NCBI GenBank assembly: GCA_019359035.1
Contig: JAHHIC010000066.1
Location: forward strand, 248,001 to 312,000
Length of the DNA stretch: 64,000 nucleotides
Direction of reading: 5' to 3'
Origin: Scytonematopsis contorta HA4267-MV1
GTDB lineage: Bacteria; Cyanobacteriota; Cyanobacteriia; Cyanobacteriales; Nostocaceae
The position numbers and the translations under genes are program-made. Positions 34,562 through 43,241 of this stretch are shown piece by piece. The notes beneath the pieces are model-generated. The model saw only the letters and a program-made list of their open reading frames with translations. It had not been told where the DNA came from and searched no databases. The number at the start of each line of letters is the position of its first letter. Within the stretch, counting starts at the first letter, position 1.

Positions 34562-35233
34562 ATGACGTTACTAAATCAGAAAACAAAACAGAGAAATATT
34601 CTACCCCTGTTTACAGTGGCAACATTTGCTTTAAATATTTTGATTTTGTTATTACTTATTTTCCATTCTTCAATGTTGCGACAGATAAGCGGTAAACAAC
34701 CAGAAAGTTTAGTACAACTTGCGGATGGACGTACTGTAACAGTCAATTCGCAGGAATATTTAGAGCGTCATCCGGAAACAATACGTCGTTTTGTCGGGGA
34801 AACATTGACTTTAATGTTTACTTGGTCACAAAAACAACCTCCGGAAACTGTTTGGCAAATTGGCTCTGAACTTTTATCTAATGCTTTCCAACAAAAGTTT
34901 ATCTCTGATATTACTCAAATAATCCCTTTAAAAAATACTTCTATAGTTAATACCGAAAGTGTATTCGTTTTAAGGAGAATTTCTCAACCAGAAGAAATTG
35001 CACCTGGTAAATGGAAAGTGCAAGTAATTGCTCATTATTTAATTTTTACTACTGCTGACCAAAATGGTCAATTAGTTCCGTTTAATAAACAAATTTTAAT
35101 TCAAACAACTGAAGGGTCTGGAATTTCTCTACCTGATTCACCAGTACCGCTAAATATTGCTGTTTCTCGTCTTGGTGAAGCAAAATTAGAGATTTCTAAT
35201 GTTTGCGATATTAAAGATAAAAAATGTATTTAA
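34562..35233 (+). CDS. VirB8/TraE-like bitopic protein, paralogue 2
   Basis: 223 residues, 13 bases after paralogue 1, same topology: an N-terminal membrane segment (LFTVATFALNILILLLLIFH) and a periplasmic domain with HPETIRRFVGETLTLMFTWS, PEEIAPGKWKVQVIAHYL and LVPFNKQILIQT. It ends with CDIKDKKC, a Cys pair. Two different paralogues suggest a hetero-oligomeric assembly or sub-functionalised copies. Confidence 0.5.
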   Translation: MTLLNQKTKQRNILPLFTVATFALNILILLLLIFHSSMLRQISGKQPESLVQLADGRTVTVNSQEYLERHPETIRRFVGETLTLMFTWSQKQPPETVWQIGSELLSNAFQQKFISDITQIIPLKNTSIVNTESVFVLRRISQPEEIAPGKWKVQVIAHYLIFTTADQNGQLVPFNKQILIQTTEGSGISLPDSPVPLNIAVSRLGEAKLEISNVCDIKDKKCI

Positions 35234-35405
35234 TCTGTCATTGCGAGGAGGAACGACGAAGCAACCGCAAAAACTTTGTAGATAATAGTCAGATTTTTTC
35301 TGTCATTGCGAGGAGGAACGACGAAGCAACCGCAAAAACTTTGTAGATAATAGTCAGATTTTTTCTGTCATTGCGAGGAGGAACGACAAAGCAACCGCAA
35401 AAACT
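35234..35405. repeat. Three tandem 65-bp repeats
   Basis: Three copies starting at 35234, 35299 and 35364. Each starts TCTGTCATTGCGAGGAGG and continues through ACGACGAAGCAACCGC. The third has one change and a shortened tail. They lie in the gap between the VirB8-like and VirB10-like genes. Confidence 0.9.
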
Positions 35406-35463
35406 TTAACCCCCATAAAATGTTTAATATATACTATTTGTCGATTACTAATAAAAAAAGAGA

Positions 35464-35492
35464 TTGCTTCGTCGTTCCTCCTCGCAATGACA
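35464..35492. repeat. Inverted copy of the 65-bp repeat core
   Basis: 29 bases exactly complementary to the TGTCATTGCGAGG...AAGCAA part of the upstream direct repeats, so a long hairpin can form across the gap (35234-35492). Confidence 0.9.
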
Positions 35493-35521
35493 CGTTACCA
35501 ATTAGCAAACCATAAAATATT

Positions 35522-37108
35522 ATGACAAACTCATCTAATTTACCTGAAAACTCTAGTTCCCACTCTCCAGATTGGGAACAACGGATGTCTAAGCTTGTTG
35601 GTTTTGAAGAAGAAATTGCTACCTCTGAAACAGAAAGGGGTGAATTAATTGTTGTTGAAAATACAGAATCTACTTTAGTTGAAGAAAATCCTCATCTAGC
35701 TAAAACTTCTGCTCCTTTGTCTGCGAATCCTTTTGCTAAAGTAGCTGTTGTTGGTGCTTCCACATTACTAGTAATTTTAGTTGCTGGTACGTTTTTATCG
35801 CAAATGATAAATGGAACAAATAAGAAACCGAAGAATAATGTTGTTACGCAAAAAAAACCAGAAGTAGAGGAACTTGATGAATTTAAACCGGAAGCTGAAA
35901 TTGAAGTATTAAAAACTAAACTGGCTTTAGCGGAACAAGCAAAAGCTGTGAAAAATGCACAACTTCAATTAAAAACTGCACCAGCAAATATAGCTACTCA
36001 AGCAAGAAGTAATAGAAATCTTCAAATATCTCAAGTCCCATCTCAAATACAACCACAAATACAAACACGAGTTGTTACCAGAGATGTACCAAGGGTTGTG
36101 ATTCAAAAAGTACCGGGAGAAATGAGAACAGTTTTTGTCCCTCGTACTGTCACGGTCGAGCGTATTGTTAGGGTTCCACAGACTGTAACACAAACAAGAC
36201 CTACCTCTAGTCCTATATCTAAAGCTGCATCTGCTCCTTCTCCCAGAACCAACAGAGCTAATGTACCAACAGCTACACCAACAGCTACACCATCAGCTAC
36301 ACCAACTTCCATTGCTTCAGCTACTCCAACTCCCAACAATCCTTTGTCACCAAGTTTAGTTAACCCAACAGCAAGTCCATTAAATACTACTCCACCTGAT
36401 ACGACGAGTATGCCTTTTGCTACTCTAAGAAATCAACAAGCTGCTGAGCAAACGGAAAGGGATAAATCAGTAGCTGTGGGAACTTCGGTTAAAGCTGTTT
36501 TGGCTACAGCTTTGTTTGGAGAAACTAGTAAGTCTGAAAGTGATAATGATAAAAATGATTCTACGTTTGTTGTACGTTTAAAAGAACCATTAAAAGCTGT
36601 TGATGGTTCTGTTGTTTTAACCCCAGGAACAGAGTTACTAACTCAAATACGTAGATTAACAGATACTGGTTTGGTGCAGTTAGATGTCAACTCAATCATT
36701 GTTCAAAAAGATGGGAAACTAATAGAAACCAAGTTGCAACAAGGTGCGATAAAAATTCGTTTTCCTCAAGGTAAACCGCTGGTTGCAAATAAGTATCCTG
36801 ATAGAGGACGTTCTATTGCTGGTATGGATGCTGGACTATTTGTGTTAGGAGGAATTGGTAAAGCTGCGGAATTATTTAATCGTCCTGATACCAGTATTAA
36901 TATTACTGGTAGTAGTAGTATTACCCAGACGAATACTAGACCAAATATTGCGACAGGTGTTTTGGAAGGTGGTTTAAATAGCTTGGTTCCTCAAATTACT
37001 CTCCGCAATCAACAGGCTATTTCGGAGATGAGTACAAGGGGTAGTATCTGGTTTTTGCCTGCTGGGACTGAGCTTGAGGTGTTTGTTAATCAAATTACTC
37101 GGTTTTGA
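35522..37108 (+). CDS. VirB10/TrbI-like protein
   Basis: 528 residues. A cytosolic N-terminus (1-75) leads to one membrane segment (VAVVGASTLLVILVAGTFL), then a charged helix, a Val/Arg-rich stretch and a Pro/Thr/Ser-rich spacer (about 215-300). The C-terminal domain (about 330-528) reads like TrbI/VirB10: 'F.VRL.EPL...DGSVVLTPGTELL', 'G.V.LD..SI', and a final 'GSIWFLPAGTELEVFVNQI'. VirB10 spans both membranes and gates the channel. The repeated ATPTATPSATPT segment may vary in copy number. Confidence 0.7.
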   Translation: MTNSSNLPENSSSHSPDWEQRMSKLVGFEEEIATSETERGELIVVENTESTLVEENPHLAKTSAPLSANPFAKVAVVGASTLLVILVAGTFLSQMINGTNKKPKNNVVTQKKPEVEELDEFKPEAEIEVLKTKLALAEQAKAVKNAQLQLKTAPANIATQARSNRNLQISQVPSQIQPQIQTRVVTRDVPRVVIQKVPGEMRTVFVPRTVTVERIVRVPQTVTQTRPTSSPISKAASAPSPRTNRANVPTATPTATPSATPTSIASATPTPNNPLSPSLVNPTASPLNTTPPDTTSMPFATLRNQQAAEQTERDKSVAVGTSVKAVLATALFGETSKSESDNDKNDSTFVVRLKEPLKAVDGSVVLTPGTELLTQIRRLTDTGLVQLDVNSIIVQKDGKLIETKLQQGAIKIRFPQGKPLVANKYPDRGRSIAGMDAGLFVLGGIGKAAELFNRPDTSINITGSSSITQTNTRPNIATGVLEGGLNSLVPQITLRNQQAISEMSTRGSIWFLPAGTELEVFVNQITRF

Positions 37109-37461
37109 TTGTTGTCCTTGCGTGCGGGGAGTCACCGTTGGGGGTGGGGTTTCTTTTGGTTGGGATGAGGAATATGTTTGCGCTTCTGTTTATACAAAAT
37201 TTTTATTTTTGGACATTAAGTGTGCTGTGATAATTTTGACTATTTTTGATTTATATATATTGCTTTATTTTAATCTGTAGATTCTTTATTTATACATGAG
37301 TATGCTTATGCTTAGGTTATTTGTACTCAGTAATTTTCAATTATTTTTAGTGCTTTTTATAGCTGAATCTTGGTACTGAAGCGCTACTACAAATTTTTTA
37401 TCCGAAAACGAAAAAAAATAATTTTGTTAGAGTACTTTTTAGCACTTAAGGGAAATCTATT
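37109..37461. other. AT-rich intergenic region, nothing recognised
   Basis: 353 bases between the VirB10-like gene and the zincin gene. AT-rich, with no credible ORF, hairpin terminator or repeat. Confidence 0.6.
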
Positions 37462-38280
37462 ATGAAACTTAAACGTAAAAGGTTTTTATCGGGTCTACTC
37501 CTTAGCTTTTCTAGTATTGCTTTTTGTTTGTATAAGGGAAAGTCTGAAGCTGCGGTTATTGATGGACGTGTTTTTGTTCAGCCTATTCAAGTATGTAGTG
37601 ATAGTGGTTTTACTTGTGCTCCGACGCAGCTTTTTGAACCTGAGACGGATAAAATTTGGGGTCAAGCTGGTATAGATATTTATTTTTTACCCTTTAGAAG
37701 ACTATTTAACAGTGCTTTTTTAAACATTGATAGCAATTCAGAATTTAATTCTTTGATTTCTGGGTTAAATACAAGAAGGTATGAGAATCAGAATGTTCTG
37801 AATATGTGGTTTGTCAATGGGGTTTTCCCGTCAACAACAACGGTTACATATGGACTTGCTAGTTTGGGTGGAAATGGAATCACGATTGCTCGTGAAACAT
37901 TTGACCAGAATCGCATAGATACTGTGGCTCACGAAATTGGACACAATCTAGGACTACCTCATCCTGATGATTCTAATAATTTTTACTTTAAAACAGATGC
38001 AAATAGTCCATCAAATCTGATGACTTCGGGAATAAACCGTCTTGTACCTAGTTCTATTAATAATATTTTCCCGGATGGAACTAGAAGGTCTCAATTAACA
38101 CTAACTCAAATTAATCAAGTCCGTTCTAGCCAATTTGCTTTTCGCGCTACTAATGTGGGTGATTCTGTAGTTTCTGTTCCTGAGTCTTCTATGAAAATGG
38201 GTTTAATTAGTTTGGGAGTATTGTTTCTTTGTGTACAGTTGAAAGATAGGAATAAAAAGTCTAACCAAACTCGTCACTGA
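37462..38280 (+). CDS. Secreted metzincin metalloprotease with PEP-CTERM-like tail
   Basis: 272 residues. An N-terminal signal (basic MKLKRKRF plus hydrophobic stretch, ending near SEAAV) leads to a reprolysin-like catalytic domain with the zinc motif HEIGHNLGLPH (about 157-167, HExxHxxGxxH) and a Met-turn candidate NLMTSG about 20 residues later. The C-terminus VPESSMKMGLISLGVLFLCVQLKDRNKK has the VPE(P/S)-membrane helix-basic layout of a PEP-CTERM sorting signal, which an exosortase would cleave; no exosortase gene is in the window. It follows the T4SS-like genes on the same strand but 353 bases away. Confidence 0.75.
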   Translation: MKLKRKRFLSGLLLSFSSIAFCLYKGKSEAAVIDGRVFVQPIQVCSDSGFTCAPTQLFEPETDKIWGQAGIDIYFLPFRRLFNSAFLNIDSNSEFNSLISGLNTRRYENQNVLNMWFVNGVFPSTTTVTYGLASLGGNGITIARETFDQNRIDTVAHEIGHNLGLPHPDDSNNFYFKTDANSPSNLMTSGINRLVPSSINNIFPDGTRRSQLTLTQINQVRSSQFAFRATNVGDSVVSVPESSMKMGLISLGVLFLCVQLKDRNKKSNQTRH

Positions 38281-38310
38281 GTATGCTGAGGAAAAGTCAG
38301 GGAGTAATTT

Positions 38311-38922
38311 ATGCGTTTGAGTTTGATTGTTGGTGTCGGTTTGTTCATGATATTACTTCTGAATAATTTTAGTGATGGAAAAAAGATTGGTATTCGGGAG
38401 CAATTTATAAGTGATTTATCTTTTGTTGCGACTTTAGCTACAGATTCTATTCCTTTACCTCCTGAGCAACAACAGTTTTTTTCTCGTAGCAAAAATTATG
38501 TGTTGGTGATTTCTACATTAAATAAATGGAAGTCTACTCAAGCTGAGGGGAAATTTTTTCAGGTAATTAGTAATAACCGGAAGCTTCTTTGGAAAAGAAA
38601 GCTACCTCAAAAATATGGTCCTCGTTATGCGCTGGTGGGAGATAGGGGTGAGGTGCTTATGTTTGATGAGTGGGTAAATACTGAAAGCCAATATGCTGTA
38701 ATGATGCTTAATCGTAAAAATCGTTTAGTTTTTCAACATGACTTTGAATCTTTGGGTCAAATTATCGGTGTTCCGGTGTTGAAAATTGTTGAAATGGCAA
38801 AATATGGTGCTTGGATTACTTCGCTTCCCTCGATTGATGCTTCCGGGAGGACTGTGAGGGTGGGGACTGGGGGGAAAGTTTTGACTATTAATTTGAGTAG
38901 TGGAAGTTTGTCGGTGAAATAA
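38311..38922 (+). CDS. Membrane-anchored protein of unknown function
   Basis: 203 residues with one N-terminal membrane helix (LSLIVGVGLFMILLLNNF) and a soluble domain of beta-strand character. 'YALVGDRGEVLMFDEW' and 'GKVLTINLSSGSL' resemble isolated propeller-type strands. It begins 30 bases after the metalloprotease gene and is probably co-transcribed with it. I do not recognise a family. Confidence 0.55.
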   Translation: MRLSLIVGVGLFMILLLNNFSDGKKIGIREQFISDLSFVATLATDSIPLPPEQQQFFSRSKNYVLVISTLNKWKSTQAEGKFFQVISNNRKLLWKRKLPQKYGPRYALVGDRGEVLMFDEWVNTESQYAVMMLNRKNRLVFQHDFESLGQIIGVPVLKIVEMAKYGAWITSLPSIDASGRTVRVGTGGKVLTINLSSGSLSVK

Positions 38923-38933
38923 CTTCTCATTTT

Positions 38934-39689
38934 CTAGTAACTTACACTTACTCTGCGTCCTCTGCTAGTTCGTAGCAAGAAAACACCAACAACAATTAGC
39001 CAAATTTCCCACAGCATAAACCCAATTGGTGTCGTTTCAAAAACTGGTGCGCGTTCAATAACCGTTGCAAAAAATTCACTTTGCCCTAAAACCCACAGCG
39101 GAACACTTGCCAAACCCATCCACCCGACCCACGGTTTAAACACGGAGGAGTGTAACATTGCTATTCCTACTCCTATTGTCCAGCCAACTAGTAGCGTTTG
39201 CCCTAATTGTTCACCAATTACAACACCACCATATTGATGTACAGCTTGAAAAACAACGAGAACAGCAGCACGAGTCGAATCAGTTGCGGTTGGGTTAACA
39301 TATATTTTAGCTAACACAGGTATTACAAATACCCATCGCATTAACCCAACAGCCTGAAGCACACCGGAAATAACACCCATTAAAGTTGCAGTTGCCAGAT
39401 AAGGTGTATCTTCACGAGACAACAGCTTTTGCAGCAAAGTACTAGCTGGAATAAACAGTAAAGCTAATATTGCAAAAGCAAACCACGTTAAAATAAGTCC
39501 TGTTCCACCCGCATGGAAACGAGTAAGCACGTACTCAGGAGGTTGGCGTAAGATATCGTCGTATTCAAAATTTTTAGTTAACAACCAGTAGGGAATATTA
39601 ATCGAGACTGCGAATATAACAAATAATATTCCCGTAAATCGAAAAAGTTGTATGCGATTCATGATTTCCTTACTAATATTTTGCATCAA
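38934..39689 (-). CDS. DUF4386 family membrane protein
   Basis: 251 residues with about six membrane segments. The order of blocks is typical of DUF4386: an N-terminal RFTGILFVIFAVSINIPYWLL, then the RAAVLVVFQAVHQYGGVVIGEQLGQTLLVGWTIGVGIAM region and a GFMLWEIWLIVVGVFLLR ending. Function unknown. It lies downstream of the cupin gene on the same strand, separated by a palindrome. M1 or M11 (MNRIQLFRF) may be the start. Confidence 0.75.
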   Translation of the reverse strand: MMQNISKEIMNRIQLFRFTGILFVIFAVSINIPYWLLTKNFEYDDILRQPPEYVLTRFHAGGTGLILTWFAFAILALLFIPASTLLQKLLSREDTPYLATATLMGVISGVLQAVGLMRWVFVIPVLAKIYVNPTATDSTRAAVLVVFQAVHQYGGVVIGEQLGQTLLVGWTIGVGIAMLHSSVFKPWVGWMGLASVPLWVLGQSEFFATVIERAPVFETTPIGFMLWEIWLIVVGVFLLRTSRGRRVSVSY

Positions 39690-39699
39690 ATAGGTCGTT

Positions 39700-39726
39700 G
39701 GAGACGCGATTTAATCGCGTCTCTAC
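39700..39726. repeat. GTAGAGAC-family palindrome, copy 6
   Basis: GGAGACGCGATTTAATCGCG followed by TCTCTAC, between the DUF4386 and cupin genes. Confidence 0.85.
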
Positions 39727-39742
39727 ATGGTTTGGAATTATG

Positions 39743-40333
39743 TTAAATCCAGTACTTACTCAACGAATGCTCCATTCCTAACAAACGAGCAAGCGCAGCT
39801 AAACTTCCAATAATTACTTTTTGAATAAATACAGGTAGTCCAACAATAACAAGGTCAGCTTTTTGAATTATTAAAGCAAAGTGCAGGAGATTTTTTGGCA
39901 TCCCAGAAGGGTTAACTTTTCCATCAATAGCTAAACCATACATTGCCCGAATAAATTGTTCAAATTCCCCAGCCGGATGTACACTAGATACAAATACTAC
40001 CTCCGAATCAGAACTATTGCGGAAACTGTGATACATTCCAGCAGGAACATATACTACTTCTCCAGGAAGCAAAACTTTAATATTTCCTTTTTCACCTAAT
40101 TCCATTTCCAAGGCGCCGCTCAATACCTCAAATGTTTCCAAAAGATTGTTATGGTAGTGCAGAGGTGTACCATGTGACCCTGGTGGAAGGGTAAACTTAG
40201 CTGTGAAAGAATTTCCACCCATGACGTGGGTTGACTGCAAAATAATCATGCTGTCTCCCGTAACTGGATTCTCAATTGCTTCTGCGCCGGATTGATAAAC
40301 AAGTTTGGTTGAGTCTAATATATATGATGTCAT
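39743..40333 (-). CDS. Cupin-domain protein with hydrophobic C-terminus
   Basis: 196 residues. Residues ~40-125 are a cupin_2 barrel with motif 1 GTPLHYHNNLLETFEVLSG (His, His, Glu metal ligands) and motif 2 'PGEVVYVPAGMYHSFRNSS'. The C-terminal ~60 residues are hydrophobic (LVIVGLPVFIQKVIIGSLAALARLLG) and may touch the membrane. The AraC regulator gene is divergent 144 bases away and is a likely controller. Catalytic role unknown. Confidence 0.8.
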   Translation of the reverse strand: MTSYILDSTKLVYQSGAEAIENPVTGDSMIILQSTHVMGGNSFTAKFTLPPGSHGTPLHYHNNLLETFEVLSGALEMELGEKGNIKVLLPGEVVYVPAGMYHSFRNSSDSEVVFVSSVHPAGEFEQFIRAMYGLAIDGKVNPSGMPKNLLHFALIIQKADLVIVGLPVFIQKVIIGSLAALARLLGMEHSLSKYWI

Positions 40334-40477
40334 GTTCTTAAAACTCCTGTCGGTGTAAGTTGTTGATGCTTTCGCAGTTCCAATAACTTAAAGATATTCG
40401 GTTGTTTTAATTAGAAGTTGACCGACGACGCCGTAAAATTGACTTGATGTGCCATTTTGAAAAATGCTTGACGGGAG

Positions 40478-41491
40478 ATGAAAGAAGCAACCTTCTCCAT
40501 ATCTCTGATTCGTAACTCTGTACAATACGCAGCAGCGGTACATGGTATCGATACCAGTCGCTTATGTGCTGCTGTTGGCATCGACCCTAGCTTGTTGACA
40601 ATGCCAGATAGTTATGTTTCTGGGGAAACCAGTCGAGCTTTGTGGCGCGAAATTGTTAAGCAGACTGGTGATGGCGATATTGGTCTGCATATGGGAGAAA
40701 AATTTAACCTGTCAGTTATTGGCATTGTTGGCTATGTATTGTTCAACTGCCAAACGTTCGGACAGGTACTTGACAAGCTTTCTCGCTATATGTGCTTGTT
40801 TAGCCAAGGTGTGTCAATGTATTATAGTGTTTCACAAGGACAAGTACTGTGTGAGTGGGAGATTGTAAATCATCTCAAAAACTATTTAGTCGAAGAACCT
40901 CGACAACCAATTGAAGCAAGTTTTTCGGCTTTACTGACTGCTGCTAAAACACTTACAGGTAAACCTCTTTGTCCAAGAGAAGTTTGGTTCCAATATCCCC
41001 GTCCCGATAATATATCCGAACATCAACGTATTTTTGAAGCACCAGTTTATTTCTCCCAATCAAAAAATCGACTAGTTTTTGATGCTGCTTGTTTAGAGTG
41101 GTCAGTCCTGACTGCTAATTCTTCACTGCTTTTAGCTTTTGAGCAACATGCTCAAGAAATGCTTGCTAATCTCAATAAGGAAAATACCTACAGCTACCAA
41201 GTGGTTAAAGAAATAACGCATAATTTGAAGGGAGAAGTACCGTCAATCGAAGAAATCGCACGTAGTTTGGCTATAAGCGTTCGCAATTTACAACGAGAAC
41301 TTCAAACCGAAGGTACTTCATACCAACAGCTTTTAGATGAGACACGTAAGGAATTAGCGCTGCGGTATCTTAAAAAACCTGATACGTCAATTCATGATGT
41401 TGCGTTTCTACTAGGTTTTTCTGAACCAAGTGCGTTTCATCGTGCTTTCAAACGCTGGACTGGTCAAACACCAAGAGCATATTTAAAGTAA
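40478..41491 (+). CDS. AraC-family transcriptional regulator (Arabinose_bd type)
   Basis: 337 residues. The N-terminal effector domain (about 15-205) is of the PF12625 type found in OruR-like regulators (YAAAVHGIDTSRLCAAVGIDPSLL, ...LWREIVKQTGDGDIGLHMGEKF). The C-terminal double helix-turn-helix (about 255-337) has SIEEIARSLAISVRNLQRELQTEGTSYQQLLDETRKELALRYL and the family signature DVAFLLGFSEPSAFHRAFKRWTGQTPRAYL. It is divergent from the cupin/DUF4386 genes, its probable targets. Confidence 0.9.
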   Translation: MKEATFSISLIRNSVQYAAAVHGIDTSRLCAAVGIDPSLLTMPDSYVSGETSRALWREIVKQTGDGDIGLHMGEKFNLSVIGIVGYVLFNCQTFGQVLDKLSRYMCLFSQGVSMYYSVSQGQVLCEWEIVNHLKNYLVEEPRQPIEASFSALLTAAKTLTGKPLCPREVWFQYPRPDNISEHQRIFEAPVYFSQSKNRLVFDAACLEWSVLTANSSLLLAFEQHAQEMLANLNKENTYSYQVVKEITHNLKGEVPSIEEIARSLAISVRNLQRELQTEGTSYQQLLDETRKELALRYLKKPDTSIHDVAFLLGFSEPSAFHRAFKRWTGQTPRAYLK

Positions 41492-41689
41492 ATTTAATAT
41501 TAAATTTCTTGCTTTTTGTTCTTATGAATTATATGAGTCAGTTATACTCATATATTTTCGTTTATTGAGCTTCGATTTCTCCAATCCTTGTTCCGACCCA
41601 AGCACGAAACGCTTTCATGATTTTATTTCTCCCCTCGATTTTACTACGTTCTAGATACTGTGGAATTACCTCACTCAAAGGAAAATCGG

Positions 41690-41821
41690 GGAAATGAGGA
41701 CGGAAGCCCAGGAAGAACTTTATCGACTGAAAGAACAGCATTAACTTTGGAAGCAATTCTGCCTGAACTTTCTAGAAAAGGTTATCGCTTTGTTACGCTA
41801 TCGGAACTTTTTCAACGCTAA
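41690..41821 (+). pseudogene. C-terminal remnant of a polysaccharide deacetylase
   Basis: The frame ending at 41821 reads GRTLSTERTALTLEAILPEL and then SRKGYRFVTLSELFQR. This matches the usual C-terminus of NodB-type deacetylases (TxxALxxILPELKxxGYRFVTLSEL). No start and no catalytic region remain upstream, so this is a decayed fragment of 40-odd codons. Confidence 0.55.
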
Positions 41822-42326
41822 GAATTGAACTAGTCATAAAAATTACCTTTTTAGCCAAAAATATAACTGGAGGAGAAGCTACTTTATATAGTCATGGAGT
41901 AACACACTACTATAAGCTTGCTTGGACGCAGGGGTCTGGAAAGCTTCACGGGAGTTACTAACGTCAAATGCTAATGATGTTACTAATGACTATTAGATGA
42001 TTTTGGGTCAGTAGTTTGTCTAAAGTTTATTTATAAATTCGCATCAGGCATTAATTATCTACCAACGCAGTTACTTACGTCAATAGATGTAAAGAGTCAG
42101 AGGATAATTGCATAAATTATCCCTGCTAGCGCATTGCAATATCAAATTTTATCTTAACGGGACTAAATAATCAAGTAGTTCCGAAGATGCAATTCGTTCG
42201 TAAATCTAAGATTTTTTAGACTTGGAGCCAAAAAATGAAACGTATTTTTGTTTCTACTGGTCACGATTTAACAGAATTTAAAAACGTAATGAACGCACTT
42301 ACATAAGTTTTTCATAGTACCAAAAT
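41822..42326. other. Intergenic region, no gene recognised
   Basis: 505 bases upstream of the lipoprotein gene. It holds only a 23-codon ORF (42235-42306, MKRIFVSTGHDLTEFK...) that I cannot support, and no clear repeat or RNA structure. Confidence 0.5.
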
Positions 42327-43220
42327 ATGAATCAAAAATTTTATCGAATAGTAGCAACATTTTTACTTGTAGCTACTGTAAGTACTGGTTGTCGTTCGAC
42401 AGATGATTATAAAAAACTAGCAGAAACAGGTGATAAATATACTCAAGCGGTTGATGAACTATTAACAACTGCTGGTAAAATTACAATTGAAGCTAGTTCA
42501 GAACAGTTATTGCAAGAAGACCGCAGATTAAAACCATTAAACATAACTGTCACCGCAACTCGCTATCAAGAAGTTTCTGAAGTCGATGAAAAACGACTAC
42601 AACTTCTAAGAGACATAAGTAACCATAATTTTCTGTTACAAGCTTATTTTCAGAAACTGTTTGTACTTGCAGATTCTAAAGCACCTGAAAGTGCAAAAAC
42701 ACAAGTTGAAGGGATTGTAGGTAATATTAATAAAATTAGTCAAGGACTTCAAAAAAGTGACTTAATTACAAATCCAGGAGTGTTTTCAGGTATTAGTAGT
42801 TTAATTGTAAGTTCTCAAATTCGTGGTTTACTTCGAGAAGAACTTGAGAAACGAAATCAGACTATTATGCTTGAGCTAACAATACAAGAAGAATTGCTTA
42901 AAGCCTTAAGTGCTTCTATAGAAAAAGAAATCGCAATTATTAAGCAAATACGTGAGGAACGTTTCGTTATCATACCTCTTACTCAAAATGAATTAGTACC
43001 AAATGATGATTCATGGATAGAAACGCGAAAACAGATTCTTGTCATGCGAAAAAAATCAGAAGAAATTAAACAAGCAAGCCAGAAAATGGCAGAGTTTAAA
43101 ACTCTTTTTCAAAACTTTGTTGAAGGCAAGTTAAGTCTAAAAAGTTTAAATCAATTTCTGAAAGATATTGATTCATTCCTTGCCATTCTAGAAGAAAATA
43201 AAAAAGCAATCCAAGAGTAA
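42327..43220 (+). CDS. Predicted lipoprotein, helical, function unknown
   Basis: 297 residues. The N-terminus MNQKFYRIVATFLLVATVSTGC has a lipobox (VSTGC) for lipid attachment at Cys22. The mature protein is almost entirely predicted helix with charged heptad-like stretches (TGDKYTQAVDELLTTAGK, ELEKRNQTIMLELTIQEELLKALSASIEKEIAIIKQIREERF). The next gene encodes another all-helical protein 21 bases downstream, so the two probably form one complex. I do not recognise the family. Confidence 0.65.
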   Translation: MNQKFYRIVATFLLVATVSTGCRSTDDYKKLAETGDKYTQAVDELLTTAGKITIEASSEQLLQEDRRLKPLNITVTATRYQEVSEVDEKRLQLLRDISNHNFLLQAYFQKLFVLADSKAPESAKTQVEGIVGNINKISQGLQKSDLITNPGVFSGISSLIVSSQIRGLLREELEKRNQTIMLELTIQEELLKALSASIEKEIAIIKQIREERFVIIPLTQNELVPNDDSWIETRKQILVMRKKSEEIKQASQKMAEFKTLFQNFVEGKLSLKSLNQFLKDIDSFLAILEENKKAIQE

Positions 43221-43241
43221 TTACTAAGTAGGAGTAAATAT

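Noticed and set aside
35234-35492. CRISPR-like array
   Set aside because: The repeated units are directly abutting 65-bp copies with no variable spacers, and an inverted copy follows; no cas genes are present.
41562-41756. 64-codon minus-strand ORF
   Set aside because: Overlaps the deacetylase remnant on the other strand and has no recognisable motif or ribosome-binding site. The segment IPQYLERSKIEGRNKIMKAF could be another decayed fragment, but I cannot support it.
42235-42306. 23-codon ORF MKRIFVSTGHDLTEFK...
   Set aside because: Too short and without context; it ends just before the lipoprotein gene and may be leader sequence.
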